Shown: one piece after another, positions 1-11,008 of the stretch
How the letters are laid out: every line of letters begins with the position of its first letter
Numbering within the stretch: the first letter of the stretch is position 1
Assembly: GCA_026874595.1 (NCBI GenBank)
Contig: CM049308.1
Coordinates: 42,146,527-42,210,526 of the forward strand
Source: Sipunculus nudus
Lineage: Eukaryota > Annelida > Sipuncula > Golfingiida > Sipunculidae
Length of the DNA: 64,000 nucleotides
Reading direction: 5' to 3'
Translations under genes and position numbers: made by a program
The notes under the pieces: generated by a model
The model's input: the letters and a program-made list of their open reading frames with translations, nothing else
What the model was told of the DNA's origin: nothing
The model's database searches: none

Positions 1-331
1 TCTGCCTGGCTAACTGCCCTGGGGTCTTGGGCTAGCGATGCTAATTGCCCCTCAGTGATCACCTGTATTACAGCTACCAAAAGTGCGGGGGTGAGAGCTT
101 AATATTTTTACTCATCACATAATGTTCGATCCTCATTGGTCGAATTAATGATCTAGTTAATCCATAATGTGCTCATACCTTACTCACACTGAGTATTGAG
201 CAGTCAGTCAAATGTATAAATACAATGCTTGAATTGGGACAAATCCGTTGTCTTGCCTTATCAGATAAATCACTGTCAGTTTATTTCTCTGCTGGTTCAG
301 TTTGCATTTAAATTGTTGCTGTTGTGCGACC
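1..331. other. AT-rich DNA upstream of Tigger fragment, nothing recognised
   Basis: No gene or complete repeat is recognised here. It precedes a pogo/Tigger helix-turn-helix fragment and is probably the 5' part of that transposon, but the matching left terminal repeat (a sequence starting CAGTGGAACC) is not present, so the element's left end is outside the window or lost. Confidence 0.3.
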
Positions 332-475
332 ATGCCTCGGAAAGAGCGCTCCTTGAAGGAGAAAGTGGTGTTAATCAAGGCGGAAACAACAGGATGCAGT
401 CAGCGCCAACTGGCTCAGCAGTTAAGCGTCGGTAAAACTCAAGTGCACGCAATATATACTCAGGCAGAGGGCTAA
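332..475 (+). pseudogene. Tigger/pogo transposase N-terminal DNA-binding fragment
   Basis: A 47-codon ORF opening MPRKERSLKEKVVLIKAE and containing SQRQLAQQLSVGKTQV. This is the pattern of the first helix-turn-helix (CENP-B N / psq type) of pogo-Tigger transposases: a basic start, the 'L.EK..(V/L)I' helix, then 'S.R.LA..(F/L).VGKTQ(V/I)'. In the intact family this domain binds the terminal repeats and is followed by a CENP-B-type second HTH and a DDE catalytic domain. Here a TAA stop follows at 473-475 and no further transposase is seen before the terminal repeat at about 761-850. The copy is therefore internally deleted and cannot encode an active transposase. The ATG at 332 is chosen because it starts the conserved domain directly. 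Domain family fairly sure; host co-option not excluded but unsupported. Confidence 0.65.
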
Positions 476-760
476 AAATATGACAGCCACGTATTATGTT
501 CAATTTGTTCAAGTAGGTTATCTTCGTATTGTCTCTAGTGTAATTATGTGTTAATCATCAGTCACTACGTATGTGTCAATGTATTTATATTTTTATCATG
601 AATAAATATATAAAACAATTTTGTTTTCTTTTCAGATACACAAAATAAAACATTCCTAATAAGGGTTCTCCGCTTAGGAAAATATTTTGTTATAATTCAC
701 ATTAAAGATATGCAATATATACAAACTGATACACATTATACATCGCCGTGATATATGCGA
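476..760. other. AT-rich interior of the Tigger-like element
   Basis: AT-rich, with many stops in all frames. It lies between the transposase fragment and the terminal repeat and probably represents the 3' non-coding part of the deleted transposon. Nothing else is recognised. Confidence 0.3.
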
Positions 761-850
761 CCAAGGTAAGAGTTTCACAAATAGGACCACCCCCAAATTA
801 CGACCACTTTGCTCGGTCCCCAGGGTGGTCGTAATGGTGGGGTTCCACTG
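761..850 (-). mobile_element. Terminal inverted repeat of a Tigger/pogo element
   Basis: Read on the minus strand this end begins CAGTGGAACCCCACCATTAC and carries 'acgaccac' type subterminal motifs, in direct and inverted form (gaccac / ggtggtcg). CAGTGGAACC followed by an ACGACCAC stretch is typical of pogo/Tigger termini. It is followed by TA at 851-852, the expected target dinucleotide. The element is inserted in a 'tataattgatgtataatta' context belonging to the 330-bp repeat family that continues at 855. Confidence 0.6.
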
Positions 851-852
851 TA

Positions 853-1790
853 TAATTGATGTATAATTAAAATTTAACCCCCGCAGAATACGACAGAGTC
901 CCCACGAGGTTAAATGCATTAAATCTAGTTCCGGAAATGGCCGGAAATAAGACAGCAAAACAGACGGACAGTTACTAGGCAGACAGACAGGGAACGTTTG
1001 GATCTCATCAAATGAACAACCGCTGTCATGGTTAAAATGGAAGCACATTTTTATGTGATTTCGCTGATTTTCAATAGCCACAAATGAGTAGACAGACAGA
1101 CGGAAAATAACTCCATGTGTAGGCAATGTGCTCCTGTCATGGTGAATGGAAAGCATGAATAAAATAAGCGTCAGTCAATTAGAATAAATCTTCATATTTT
1201 GAATTTCAGGAAAAAGAATTTAATTGTAATCTATATTAGGCCCCCATGGTAACGGAAGAATATGACAGAGTCTTCACGAGGATAAACCCATTAAATCTAG
1301 TTTCATATGCTGCAATCAATGTTGTGACACTATCTATAGTTTTATAGATATGGCAAAATAATGATTGCTGCAGCGCCATCTGGCGGCTATTATTAAAAGG
1401 ACAAAAAATAAGTTTCGAGATATTTTATTTTTTTATAATAAATATTTGATGTATAATTAAATTTGGAGATATGGCACAATAATGATTGCTGCAGCGCCAT
1501 CTGAAAGGAAAAAAAATAGTTTCGCGATATTTAAATTTTTATTATATATATTTTATGTATAATTAAAATTTAACCCCCACAGAATATGACAGAGTCCCCA
1601 CGAGGTTAAACGAATTAAATATAGTTTCAGAAGCTGAAATCAATGTTGTGACACTGTCTATAGTTTTGGAGATATGGCACAATAATGATTGCTGCAGCGC
1701 CATCTGGGGGCTATTTTCTAAAAGGAAAAAAATAAGTTTCCAGATATTTTATTTAAATATATATATTTGATGTATAATTAAAATTTTACT
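853..1790. repeat. Degenerate tandem repeats, about 330-bp family
   Basis: Repeated modules are recognisable at about 866, 1235, 1440 and 1570. Each has 'gaatatgacagagtc..cacgagg', then 'attaaat.tagtttcag', 'caatgttgtgacactgtct', 'gagatatggcacaataatg' and 'attgctgcagcgccatctgg'. Diverged relatives appear at about 2730-2940, 3170-3300 and 4200-4270, so this is an old dispersed and tandem family. No coding capacity is seen. Confidence 0.6.
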
Positions 1791-2094
1791 CCTGCCCCCA
1801 ACTGCTAAACCAGGGATCAGCCCATATTTTGACACACCCAACTACAAAATCGGGGATCCATCCCTGGTTTCAAAGATTTGCCAGTGGTCCTAGCAACACA
1901 AGTGGCCGCAAAAGGGGACACAATAAAAATCACAGGTGTGTTCCCACCACATTTAGCGGCTTTTGTCCTGTATTCAATGCTGCTTTGTGAGATTCATGGA
2001 CGACCGCGCACGCCAACATGCAACTGTAATAGCCTTGCCGGCACTTACCGGTCAACCCTGAAGCCACTTGTGCTCACGGCAATTGGATGTATTT
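1791..2094. other. Intergenic, nothing recognised
   Basis: A locally higher-GC stretch between two repeat families. A 75-codon ORF lies at 1878-2105, but it has no recognisable domain and no supporting context, so no gene is called. Confidence 0.25.
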
Positions 2095-3190
2095 TCATCA
2101 TTTGATGAAAAACGAGGCAAGATTTGACGAGAATTGCAATAAAATCACATGATGTGATTGAGAGTGTCAGACGCTGTCAAATGCTGAAAACTATATGTCT
2201 GTAGGGTATAAAATGAAAGCATAATAGGCATTTGTTTAAATGGTCCACTGTTCGCGTTTGACGACAAATGGTGCGAGATATAACGAGATATTCACTTATA
2301 TCACTTAACACTAATCAAATGATTGTTGAACAGGAAAAAAATAAAATCTCTAGCATCAAATTGAAAGAGATATAGACATTTGTTGAATATTTTGTTCAAA
2401 ATATATAATATATTCTCGTTTGGCGGGAGATGATGCGAGATTTAGCGTGATTTGCAGTTTTATCATGTCAAGCTTCCGAAAGGCTACCAGAGGCTGAAAC
2501 CGTATACTCTTTTACCTAAAACGTGATCGAGTTATCAGCATTTCTGCGAAATCTCGTAATTTCTCGTTTGACGGAAAAACAAATCGAGATTCTACGAGAC
2601 TTCCAATTGACTGGATTAGAGCCAAAGGAATGCTACCTCATGCCGAAAACTAGATCCTTGTAGTATAAATATCAACAGAGATAGAAGCAAAAAACTAATT
2701 ATTTTCAGATTGTCAAGTTTTACCCCGAAATTTGGTTACCATGGTAACAGCAGCACAAAGCTACATGTACGCAGGAATAAGCCAATGATCCTAGTTTCAG
2801 ATAAGACAATTAACATTGTGTCACGTTTAATATTTTTTGAGATATTGCAGAAAAATGATATGTTACAGTGTCTCAGGTACCACTAGTGGCTATTTAAAAA
2901 AAATGAAAAAACCATTTCGAGATATTTATAAATAACACAAAATACATTAATTTCAAAGCCATTGTTAATTAAATGCAACCTGCAGGTCATATTTAATGAA
3001 ATATCGAAAACTCTCGTTTGACGAGAAATAGTGCGAGATTTTGCGAGATTTACAGTTGTATCATAAACAGCTCATGAAATACTACCTGATGCAAAAAACT
3101 AGAACTCTCTAGCTTTAAAAATGAAAAATTTAGAAAGAAAATATCGAATTCTATCATTTCTTCCCAAAAATACGTTACTATGGTAACGAA
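2095..3190. repeat. Degenerate tandem array, about 150-bp unit with 'tctcgtttgacg..gcgagatt' core
   Basis: Cores resembling 'ctcgtttgacgagaaatagt' followed by 'gcgagatt' occur near 2095, 2250, 2411, 2560 and 3008. Each is followed by a 'gatgc(c)gaaaactag' type segment. A diverged copy of the 330-bp family (about 2720-2960) interrupts the array. Non-coding. Confidence 0.5.
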
Positions 3191-3299
3191 TGATCAGAGA
3201 TAGTTGCTAGCATGTGGAAAGGTAACATGATGAGGAATAAAATGAGCTAAAGATTAGGCCGCTATGATTATTATTTACAAAGATATGAAGGAAAACCCG

Positions 3300-3480
3300 T
3301 TTTAAGGTTTTTCAGGGACCCTGACCTTGACCTTGAACCGTTCAAGGCCAAAAACAATAGGCACCCAGGGTTTTCGATTTTACACTTTTTCTATAAGTTT
3401 CATGGCGATTGCTTCAGAATTGTGGCCTGTAGAGGACCGACAAACAAACAGACAGACAGACAAACAAACAAACTAGACGA
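3300..3480. repeat. Dispersed repeat with 'gaccctgaccttgaccttg' motif and GACA/CAAA simple repeat
   Basis: Contains the 'ccctgaccttgaccttgaac' motif followed by a purine-rich tail with gacagacagacaaacaaaca (about 3445-3470). Similar 'aaggtcaaggtcacgg' motifs recur in the inverted-repeat element at 47-48 kb. I recall this motif as frequent in molluscan repeats. Overlapping small ORFs on both strands are not supported as genes. Confidence 0.4.
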
Positions 3481-3779
3481 CCAGAGGTCGAACGCTTGCC
3501 GGAAGGTGAAATGTGGAAGAAGTTTAAGAGACACATTTACTTTTAGGAGGAACGCCGCCTGGTTGGCATATTTGTATGGTAAACAAAAGGTTGAGTTGAA
3601 GATGTTTGAGAAAAATGGCCATACAGAGATGAGTACAATAAGGTACAAGTTATGTTGGTATGATAAATTTTTGACATTGATATGAGGATATTTGGTGATG
3701 TTGACGTTTGACCTAGTTTGCAAAAAAATGAAGAGACTTCTTTGCATTATAGATTTATACAATCTGCATGTATGTGATG

Positions 3780-4026
3780 AAGGAGGATTTTTGTAAAAGT
3801 TTGCTTATAAATGCGAACAATAGCCATATTTGACTAACAATGAGAGAAAAATATGTCAGAAATATTGTGATGAGGAGACGAAGATAATAGGGTAAAGTTT
3901 AGGTAGCTATGATAATTTTGAGGAAGTTATGAGGAAAAATGAAACTTTGTTATAAAAATTTAGATAAAAGTTTGTGCACGAGGTTCACGTTGACATTAGA
4001 CGAGTGTTGCCCACATTGACCGAGGG

Positions 4027-4070
<44 letters not shown>

Positions 4071-6700
4071 AACTGTATTTAGCTGAGATTCACTATGCGG
4101 AATGGGGGATACGGAAAGCGGGTGTGGATAAAAGTTAATGGGGTGAAATTCGTTTTGCGGGTATCCAGCATGCGGCAAGCTGATGCGGCAAAACGAATCG
4201 CTATGTGGTAGTTGAAGATGCTGGAATGAAAGTTGTGTTACTGTTTATAGTTTTGGGGATATGGTGAAAAAAATATGGAAATAAATGAAAGAAAAAGAAA
4301 TTTAAAGAGAATATGGGTTACATTAGGTAGATAATTTGATTTCGAAAGTGAGAGAAGAAAAAGAATTAGCTCAGTTTTAAGTGATTATGGTCTGTTTTAG
4401 AAAGATATAAATGGAAAATTATTTTTTAGGTATCATATATAAAGTTTGATTACGGCTGTAAGTGTTTCAGGTAGCGCGGTGTTAAAACTGTGAAACATGG
4501 TTAAAACCTTTCGCGGCTGATAGTGGTTTGAATCAGCTTTAGCCATGAAGAGTGGCTAAATGGGTTGAGATGTTGTAGAAAAACTGTGTAACTATCATGG
4601 CGTTTAAAGCTGTTCCGCGTAGTAGTTAGTGGCATTCCATTTTTTTTATTATAATGAGGTAACTAGTATGTAGTAGAGGATTCAAATACGTCGAGGGTGC
4701 TCTGTGTATATCGATATCTTTAATGTGGATGTGATCACTCGTTGGTTTCAAATGATTTGAGACTTCATAGAGACTGTAAAATTTGTTGATGTGTCGGTTT
4801 TTCTGTAACCTTGGAGATAACGTATTTTTGATAAACAGTGTGGTATACCTATTATAATGAGTGAACGGTAAAGTGAATATGGTGAATGGTGGTTGGCCTA
4901 TTGTGGCCATCTGGAACTAATTTCATAGTGTTGTGAGGTTGGTGTTGAGTGAGCAAAGGAGCTGAATTATTAATGAATGTGAAAAAAAGTGACCATGAAT
5001 AATATTTTATTGGAATTATTTGGATATTGTAGTCAGATTTTAGTGTGGTGTAATATGCGTTTAAGTGTTTATATAATATTTATGCAGATTGTGCACTAAA
5101 GTTATGGTTGAGTCCTGTGAATGGAAAGATAGAAACGGGATAGAATTAATGTGAATAAAATATATTTTTATGGTTATACACAAGAAAATTTTAAATTTTT
5201 CTTGTCGTTGATTTTGTTTGAGAAGAATTGAGGAGAAGCTGGAGAGTGGAGAAGGAATATCATTGTAAAGGTAAGGATATTGGCATATTTGTATGAAAAT
5301 GGATTATATTAAGGAAATGTTGTAGTGCAATAAATGAAAATAAAAGTCCGTGAAATTTTTAAAGACAGAGTATGTATGTGTGTAGTGAATGGTATACTTA
5401 AGGAGAGTGGTGAGGGGAATGGGAAAAGGAATAGTTTGTGTAGTAGGATATTATTTTATTTAAAAAATGATTTTGGTTTTGAGTGATGTCAACATTTGAG
5501 GGGTTTGTGTAAGAAGAAGAAATACGTGAAATTTTGACAACTATTAGAATGGATAGAAAAATGTAAAACGGTTGTTGAGATGGTATGAGAAACAGAAGTG
5601 TGTTTGAGTTGCATTGATATTGCATGCATGATAAATTATCAGATGAATATAAAGGGATAACTTTTTGGAAAGAATTAAAAAAGGAGGATGGATTTAGAAC
5701 GTGAGTACCAAGAAGTTAGTACTTACTGATCAACTAAAATGGTGACATTAGGACTGGGGATTATTTGGCGATTGTTAGGTATTTTTGTGTGTGAGGTGAT
5801 AAGAATAGATAAAAAATGAAATGTTTGAAATAAAAAAATAGGAAAATGGTGCAGAGATACCTCTTAAAGTATATTAAATTGTATTATTGTTGATTACTTG
5901 ACATTGTTTTTCATTTGATGTTATATTCTATTCGTGTTATTGTCTATATGAATATATGGTTTATCCAATTCTGTTATTTTGTATTGATTTACAGATTATT
6001 ATATATAATATTTAAACGTGAAGTAATATATTTATGAATGGATATTAACTTGAAGTATATGAAAAAGTATTCTTTTATGTAATCATAATATAGGGTTTGA
6101 TTTAGTTTAGAGGATATCATAGTAGAATATGTATTTTATGCATTCGTTATATTATATGTATTTATCTGATACAATTAAAATAGGTTATAATATATGAATG
6201 GAGGGTATTATATATGAACATATACTGCAGAAATATTTATGTAATATAATATTGCATAATTGTATATTATATTTACAACATTGTATTATTATATAATTTT
6301 ATAAATATTTAGATATTGTTTTTATATGACTTCAGATCGATGTCAAGGATTCTGTTTTGTTTTCGCTGGTACGTGATTGTGACTGTGAGAATATGAATTC
6401 GCGTGTCAGGTGTGGCGTGTTCTGAGTGGCTTTGGTTGCATGTAGTGTTTTTATTTATATATTCCGAAAGGAAACTTGGAATACTTTTCATACATCTTTT
6501 TACAGATGGGAGCTCAATGCATGTTGTCAGTATAGAAAATAAAGCTGCGTTTTTATGTTCATGTAAATGTGTATATCCGTGAATATATGGCTGAAAAGAT
6601 TTTCTAAATGTGGTGTGTGTATAGGCTTATATAATGGTGATTTGTGAGGGAGATTTATGTAAGAATATGTCTTGAATTATTATATGAATCAGTGTACAGG
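3780..6700. other. C-depleted (strand-asymmetric) AT-rich region without genes
   Basis: The + strand has very few C residues over nearly 3 kb, while G remains common (long stretches such as 5210-5340 and 5640-5860). No coding region is recognisable; small minus-strand ORFs (4626-4910, 5398-5625, 6309-6491) look like by-products of few C/G-containing stops in skewed sequence. Short inverted repeats occur, for example TTTAGCCA/TGGCTAAA at 4538-4560 and a pair of attcgttttgc/gcaaaacgaat arms around 4148-4200. The microsatellite at 4030-4067 lies inside. Confidence 0.5.
4030..4067. repeat. (TA)n microsatellite
   Basis: About 19 uninterrupted TA dinucleotides. Confidence 0.95.
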
Positions 6701-6750
6701 AAAACCATTGAATATTTGACTGGTTGGCGTAAGGAAGAGTATACGTTCAA

Positions 6751-7575
6751 TTAAATGTTAAAAAGACAGAACAAGTAATATTTGATTTCAGGAAATTAAA
6801 TTCTGTAATTATCCTAGTTGCTATCAAAAATGAAGATGTAGACATTGTAGGAAATTATAAATAGTTAGGATGTACTATTGGCAGAAATTTCAATTGGAAA
6901 GAACATATATGTTGAATCAATCCAAGAAGGTAAACAAAAGATTATATTACCTATATTATTTAAGAAACTAAATATTGAGAAAACGATTATTACCATGTTT
7001 TATAATTCAGTAATTTCCAGTGTTCTAACTTATGCGCTGGAGTGCTGGTTTACAAATATATCTCATAAGAAACAGCTATATAATACCAGGAAGGGAAGTT
7101 AAGAATGTAGAATAACTAGTGCTTCTCTTGCCTCACACAAGGAAATCTGTGAAACCAAATCAATAGCCTTAATTTCATATCAAACGTCGTGAACGACACA
7201 CTACATGCTCTACGTTCAGAGTTCAGTTTTTACCTTCAGCTAAATGGTTAGATGTAACATTGTGCGCAGAAGTACTCGCTTAAAAAATGTGTTGTGGCAT
7301 ATAATATTAAAGTCTTTAAGTCACAGGAGTTAAGATATTTAATGTTTTGAATTATGTGTTTTACCTGCAGAATTATTTGTTGTGTTTTATCATTTTTACA
7401 TGCTTATTTTTACATATATAGTCAAACAGGCCTACGTTCTGTGTTATTTTTACGTATTTATTTATTTATTTTTATGTAATGAATTGCAAGTGAACAACAT
7501 ATTGCTGGAACTGAAGGCTAATAAATCTTATCTTATCTTACCTTATCTTACCATATCTTATGTTATCTTACCTAA
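6751..7575 (+). pseudogene. 5'-truncated LINE (CR1/L2-like) reverse transcriptase 3' end, dead
   Basis: From 6751 one frame reads LNVKKTEQVIFDFRKLNS, then a short hydrophobic loop and NYK-stop-LGCTIG. This matches the post-palm region of CR1/L2/Rex-type LINE reverse transcriptases ('N..KT..m..dFr', 'YkYLGt.id'). The tyrosine before LG is replaced by TAG at 6862. The frame shifts near 6915, and from there to about 7100 another frame reads IITMFYNSVISSVLTYALEC, the usual 'f..svi.svLty...cW' thumb segment. A third stretch (about 7187-7250) resembles the C-terminal 'hpLh.eF..lpS' block. The 3' end reads 'aaggctaataaatc' followed by a (TTATC)n tail at about 7520-7575, as expected for this LINE class. 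The 5' portion is missing. Confidence 0.65.
7522..7575. repeat. (TTATC)n-like LINE tail microsatellite
   Basis: Imperfect pentamers of the ttatc/ttacc type directly follow the 'aataaatc' of the LINE 3' end; probably the retrotransposon's own 3' tail. Confidence 0.7.
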
Positions 7576-7684
7576 TGTTTTGTTATAATTTTACAAATTT
7601 TTTGTTTGTTTTATTAAGAACGGTTTACGACTTGTAACTTGCGACTTTTTATGTGCGGGGAGCCTGGGGGTGTCGGATGATGGT

Positions 7685-7690
7685 CACGTG
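7685..7690. promoter_or_regulatory. CACGTG E-box-like palindrome upstream of candidate exon
   Basis: A CACGTG hexamer lies 30 bp upstream of the ATG at 7720, in a short GC-richer segment (7657-7700). It could be a promoter element of the candidate gene; function is inferred from position only. Confidence 0.2.
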
Positions 7691-7719
7691 ACATGGTCAG
7701 TTGTCAGAATCAGGTGATA

Positions 7720-8241
7720 ATGGCGGATGCTTCAGGTTGGTCTGAAGTAGTGTTTAAGAGACCCAAAGTAACCATGGCTCATGCTGGGAATACGGATACT
7801 CGTAGGCGTAATTCTGGAAGTGGATGTGGGAGCCCTATTTACGGTTATGTTTCTTGTATAAGTGATATGAAGAAAGGACAGTCCTACCCACATGCGGAGT
7901 ACTTCAATGGGAAAATTGAAGTATCGAGGCACGAGTTTTTGGAGTTCGTATGTTTCAGTCCCAAAAAGCATTACGAGCTTCTCAAGAGCCATATGAGAAC
8001 CAAAATTGGTCTTCACATAGAAAATGCAGAATTGGTGCCCACCAGGTCATGCCGTAGAAAAGCCGCGGACAGTGTATCATCTCGATTTGCGATGATGGAT
8101 TTGAAAATATCAAGCAAGACGACAATCAAAGGGACAGTGCTGAATTGGGAATGCACCCGGGAGGGGACAGTTGAGGAAGAAGAACAATCTGATGTCATTC
8201 TAACTGTAAAGGAGGCTTTGGCTTTGCAGCGGTTTGTGCTT
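7720..8241 (+). CDS. Candidate first coding exon of an unrecognised protein
   Basis: An open frame of 174 codons from ATG 7720 to a strong splice-donor match (gtaagt at 8242-8247), giving an exon of phase 0. The frame runs past the donor only to a stop at 8272-8274. The ATG at 7720 is preferred over the upstream one at 7693 because it lies in a better context (ataATGGCGG) and starts MADASGWSEVVFKRPKV. The protein is hydrophilic, with a basic/Ser-Gly segment (DTRRRNSGSG), an aromatic block (SPIYGYVSCISD), a Lys/His-rich middle and an acidic run (EGTVEEEEQSD) near its end. Base composition is distinctly less AT-rich than the flanks. I do not recognise a domain. It could be a host gene exon whose intron contains the arrays that follow, or a gag-like piece of a transposon. 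No downstream exon could be identified with confidence. Confidence 0.4.
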
Positions 8242-8296
8242 GTAAGTATTCTTTGGCTTTGCAATAGCACCTGAATAGGCACCATAGCGTAGTTTA

Positions 8297-8935
8297 CACC
8301 GTTTGCATGGTTTGCACATTTGGCATGGTTTGCACCCTTGGCATGGTTTGCAGCCTTGGTATAGTTTGCGCCCTTGGCATGGTTTGCCGCCTTGGCATGG
8401 TTTGCACCCTTGGCATGGTTTGCAGCCTTGGTATAGTTTCCACCCTTGGCATGGTTTGGAGCCTTGGTATAGTTTCCACCCTTGGCATGGTTTGCAGCCT
8501 TGGTATAGTTTCCACCCTTGGCATGGTTTCCACCCTTGGCATGGTTTGCAGCCTTGGTATAGTTTCCACCCTTGGCATGGTTTGCAGCCTTGGTATAGTT
8601 TCCACCCTTGGCATGGTTTGCAGCCTTGGTATAGTTTCCAGCCTTGGCATGGTTTGCAGCCTTGGTATAGTTTCCACCCTTGGCATGGTTTGCAGCCTTG
8701 GTATAGTTTCCACCCTTGGCATGGTTTGCAGCCTTGGTATAGTTTCCACGCTTGGCATGGTTTGCAGCCTTGGTATAGTTTCCACCCTTGGCATGGTTTG
8801 CAGCCTTGGTATAGTTTCCACCCTTGGCATGGTTTGCAGCCTTGGTATAGTTTCCACCCTTGGCATGGTTTGCAGCCTTGGTATAGTTTCCACCCTTGGC
8901 ATGGTTTGGAGCCTTGGCATGGTTAGCACCTTTTG
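8297..8935. repeat. 36-bp minisatellite (two alternating 18-bp half-units)
   Basis: About 17 copies of a 36-bp unit made of two 18-bp halves: 'ggcatggtttgcagcctt' and 'ggtatagtttccaccctt'. The first three or four units are plainer 18-bp variants. Because 36 and 18 are multiples of three and the unit lacks stops in several frames, ORFs of more than 200 codons run through it on both strands; these are repeat artefacts. The array begins only about 55 bp after the splice donor at 8242. Confidence 0.95.
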
Positions 8936-10238
8936 CATCTAGTTAGTACACTTGAAATTATTTGCACTCTAGGGTAGGGTGCAAAATACTATGATGGCTT
9001 CATATTTTGGGGTGAAAAAATGTGATTTTCACAGTTTGCATCCTTGGCATGGTTTTCACCCTTGACATGGTTTGCACCATTGGCATGGTTTGCATTGTTG
9101 GTATGGTTTGCAGATTTTGCATAGTTTGTACCCTTGGTATGGTTTACGGCCTTGGCATTGTGTGCACCCTTGGCATGGTTTGCAGTCTTGGCTTAGTTTG
9201 CTCTGTTGGCATAGTTTGTACCCTTGGTATGGTTTACAGCTTTGCTATAGTTTGCACCCTTGGCATGGTTAACAGCCTTGGTATAGTTTGTGCCCTTGGC
9301 ATGGTTTGGAGCCTTGGCATGGTTAGCACCTTTGGCATCAAGTTAGCACACTTGAAATTATTTGCACTCTTGGCATGCTTTGCACACTTTAGGGTAGGGT
9401 GCAAAATACTAAGGTGGCTTCATATTTTGGGGTAAAAAATTGTGATTTTCACAGTTTGCATCCTTGGCATGGTTTTCACCCTTGACATGGTTGGCACCCT
9501 TGGCAAGGTTTACAGGCTTGCAACGGTTTGCAGCATTGGCAAGATTTGCAGTTTTGGCATAATTTAGATCTTGGCATGGTTTGCAACCTAGGCATGATTT
9601 GCAGCCTTGGCATGGTTTGCATTGTTGGTATGGTTTGGTGACTTTGGATAGTTTGCACCCTTGGTATGGTATACAGCCTTGGCATTGTGTGCACCCTTGG
9701 CATGGTTTGCAGCCTTGGCATAGTTAGCACCCGTGGCATGGTTTTCAGCCTTGCCATAGTTTGAGCCCTTGGCATGGTTAACAGCCTTGGCATAGTATGC
9801 AGCCTTAGCATGGTTTACACCCTTGGCATGGTTTGCAGCTTTGGCATGGTTTGGATCCTTGGTATGGTTTACAGCCTTGCCATAGTTTTGACCCTTGGCA
9901 TGGTTAACAGCCTTGGTATAGTTTGCACCCTTGGCATGGTTTGCTGCCTTTACATGATTTGCACCCTTGGCATGGTTTGCTGCCTTTGCATGATTTGCAC
10001 CCTTGGCATGGTTTGCAGTCTTGGGATAGTTTGCACCCTTGGTTTTGTTTGCATCATTAGGATGGTTTGCACCCTTGGCATGGTTTGCATTGTAGGGTAG
10101 GGTGCAAAATACTAGGTTATCTTTATATTTGGGCAGTGGTTGATCGAAGGGGAGGGTCAAGGGGGTCTTTACCTCCCTGCCGGTTTTGGAGCAGAGAGAA
10201 CCTTTTTTAGGGTTTCAAACCACATTTTGCGACCCTGA
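8936..10238. repeat. Diverged 18-bp array with recurring ~100-bp spacer module
   Basis: Runs of degenerate 18-bp units (ttggcatggtttgcaccc and variants) are punctuated by a spacer containing 'agggtagggtgcaaaatact' and 'cttcatatttTggggt..gtgattttcacagtttgcat'. Spacers start at about 8971, 9391 and 10093. This gives a higher-order organisation of (spacer + many 18-mers). Confidence 0.85.
10231..10238. repeat. Left 8-bp target-site duplication of hAT MITE
   Basis: GACCCTGA, repeated exactly at 11009-11016 on the other side of the element. Confidence 0.85.
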
Positions 10239-11008
10239 GAGGGTTGGGGCCAGGTACAACTGAAAGTACCGAGGTACAGGTACTTGTGAATTGGTGAGGT
10301 ACAGGTACTTGATTTTCACAGAGAACCTAGGTATAGGTACTTTAGAAAGTACCTATGTACAGGTACAGGTACATTTATTTTAGGATCACTTCAAAGACAT
10401 TTTAATGGATAATAATAGGGGAATAAATTCATGTATATGCAAATTAACATGCCTTTTTTTATAATCAAACAATATTGATATAGTTTGGTTAAGTATATTT
10501 TATTAGAACATTTTATCTGTATAGCACCAAAGATTCACAAACGAGATATATGCAAGTGTATTAAATGTCCATTAAGTGCACCAAGTAGAGTATGACACCA
10601 TACTTCACAAACATGATATTTGGGTACTAAAAGTTCATTAAGTGCACCAAGTTCTGTATAACAGCATCCATTCACAAATGTGATATTCAGTTTTACTGAA
10701 AGCCTATTAAGTGCACCAAGTACAGTATGACACCATACATTCAGAAATAACAAGTCAATTCATTAGCACTTTATGAGACTGATGGCTTGGTGATTACACT
10801 ACACTGCATGTAATCAAATTTAATAGAAAAAAGGAAAAAAACTTAAAATACTGAAAATATGAAAATGTGTACCTGGAGTACCTTGTACCAGGTATAGGTA
10901 CTTTAGCTCCAGGTACAGGTACAAGGTACTTGCTACTCATGACTTGCAGGTACAGGTACTCTGAAATGTGTACCTAGGTACAGGTACAAGTACCTTGCCC
11001 CAACCCTG
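10239..11008. mobile_element. Non-autonomous hAT element (MITE), 770 bp
   Basis: Terminal inverted repeats begin GAGGGTTGGGGCCAGGTAC on the left and, read inwards from the right, CAGGGTTGGGGCAAGGTAC. An 8-bp direct duplication (GACCCTGA) flanks them. CAGGG-type ends with 8-bp target duplications are the hallmark of hAT elements. Subterminal regions are packed with GGTACAGGTACT-type motifs in both orientations (10250-10375 and 10870-11000), as expected for transposase-binding repeats. The centre has three copies of a ~67-bp unit carrying 'attaagtgcaccaagt' (10572, 10638, 10707). No transposase is encoded, so it would depend on one supplied in trans. Confidence 0.85.

Noticed and set aside
8294-8942. 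Open frames of more than 200 codons on both strands
   Set aside because: They arise because the 36-bp unit is a multiple of three and lacks stops; no start context, non-repetitive sequence or known domain supports a protein.
9022-10160. Repetitive ORFs of 110-190 codons in the 18-bp array
   Set aside because: Same cause as above, on both strands and in several frames at once.
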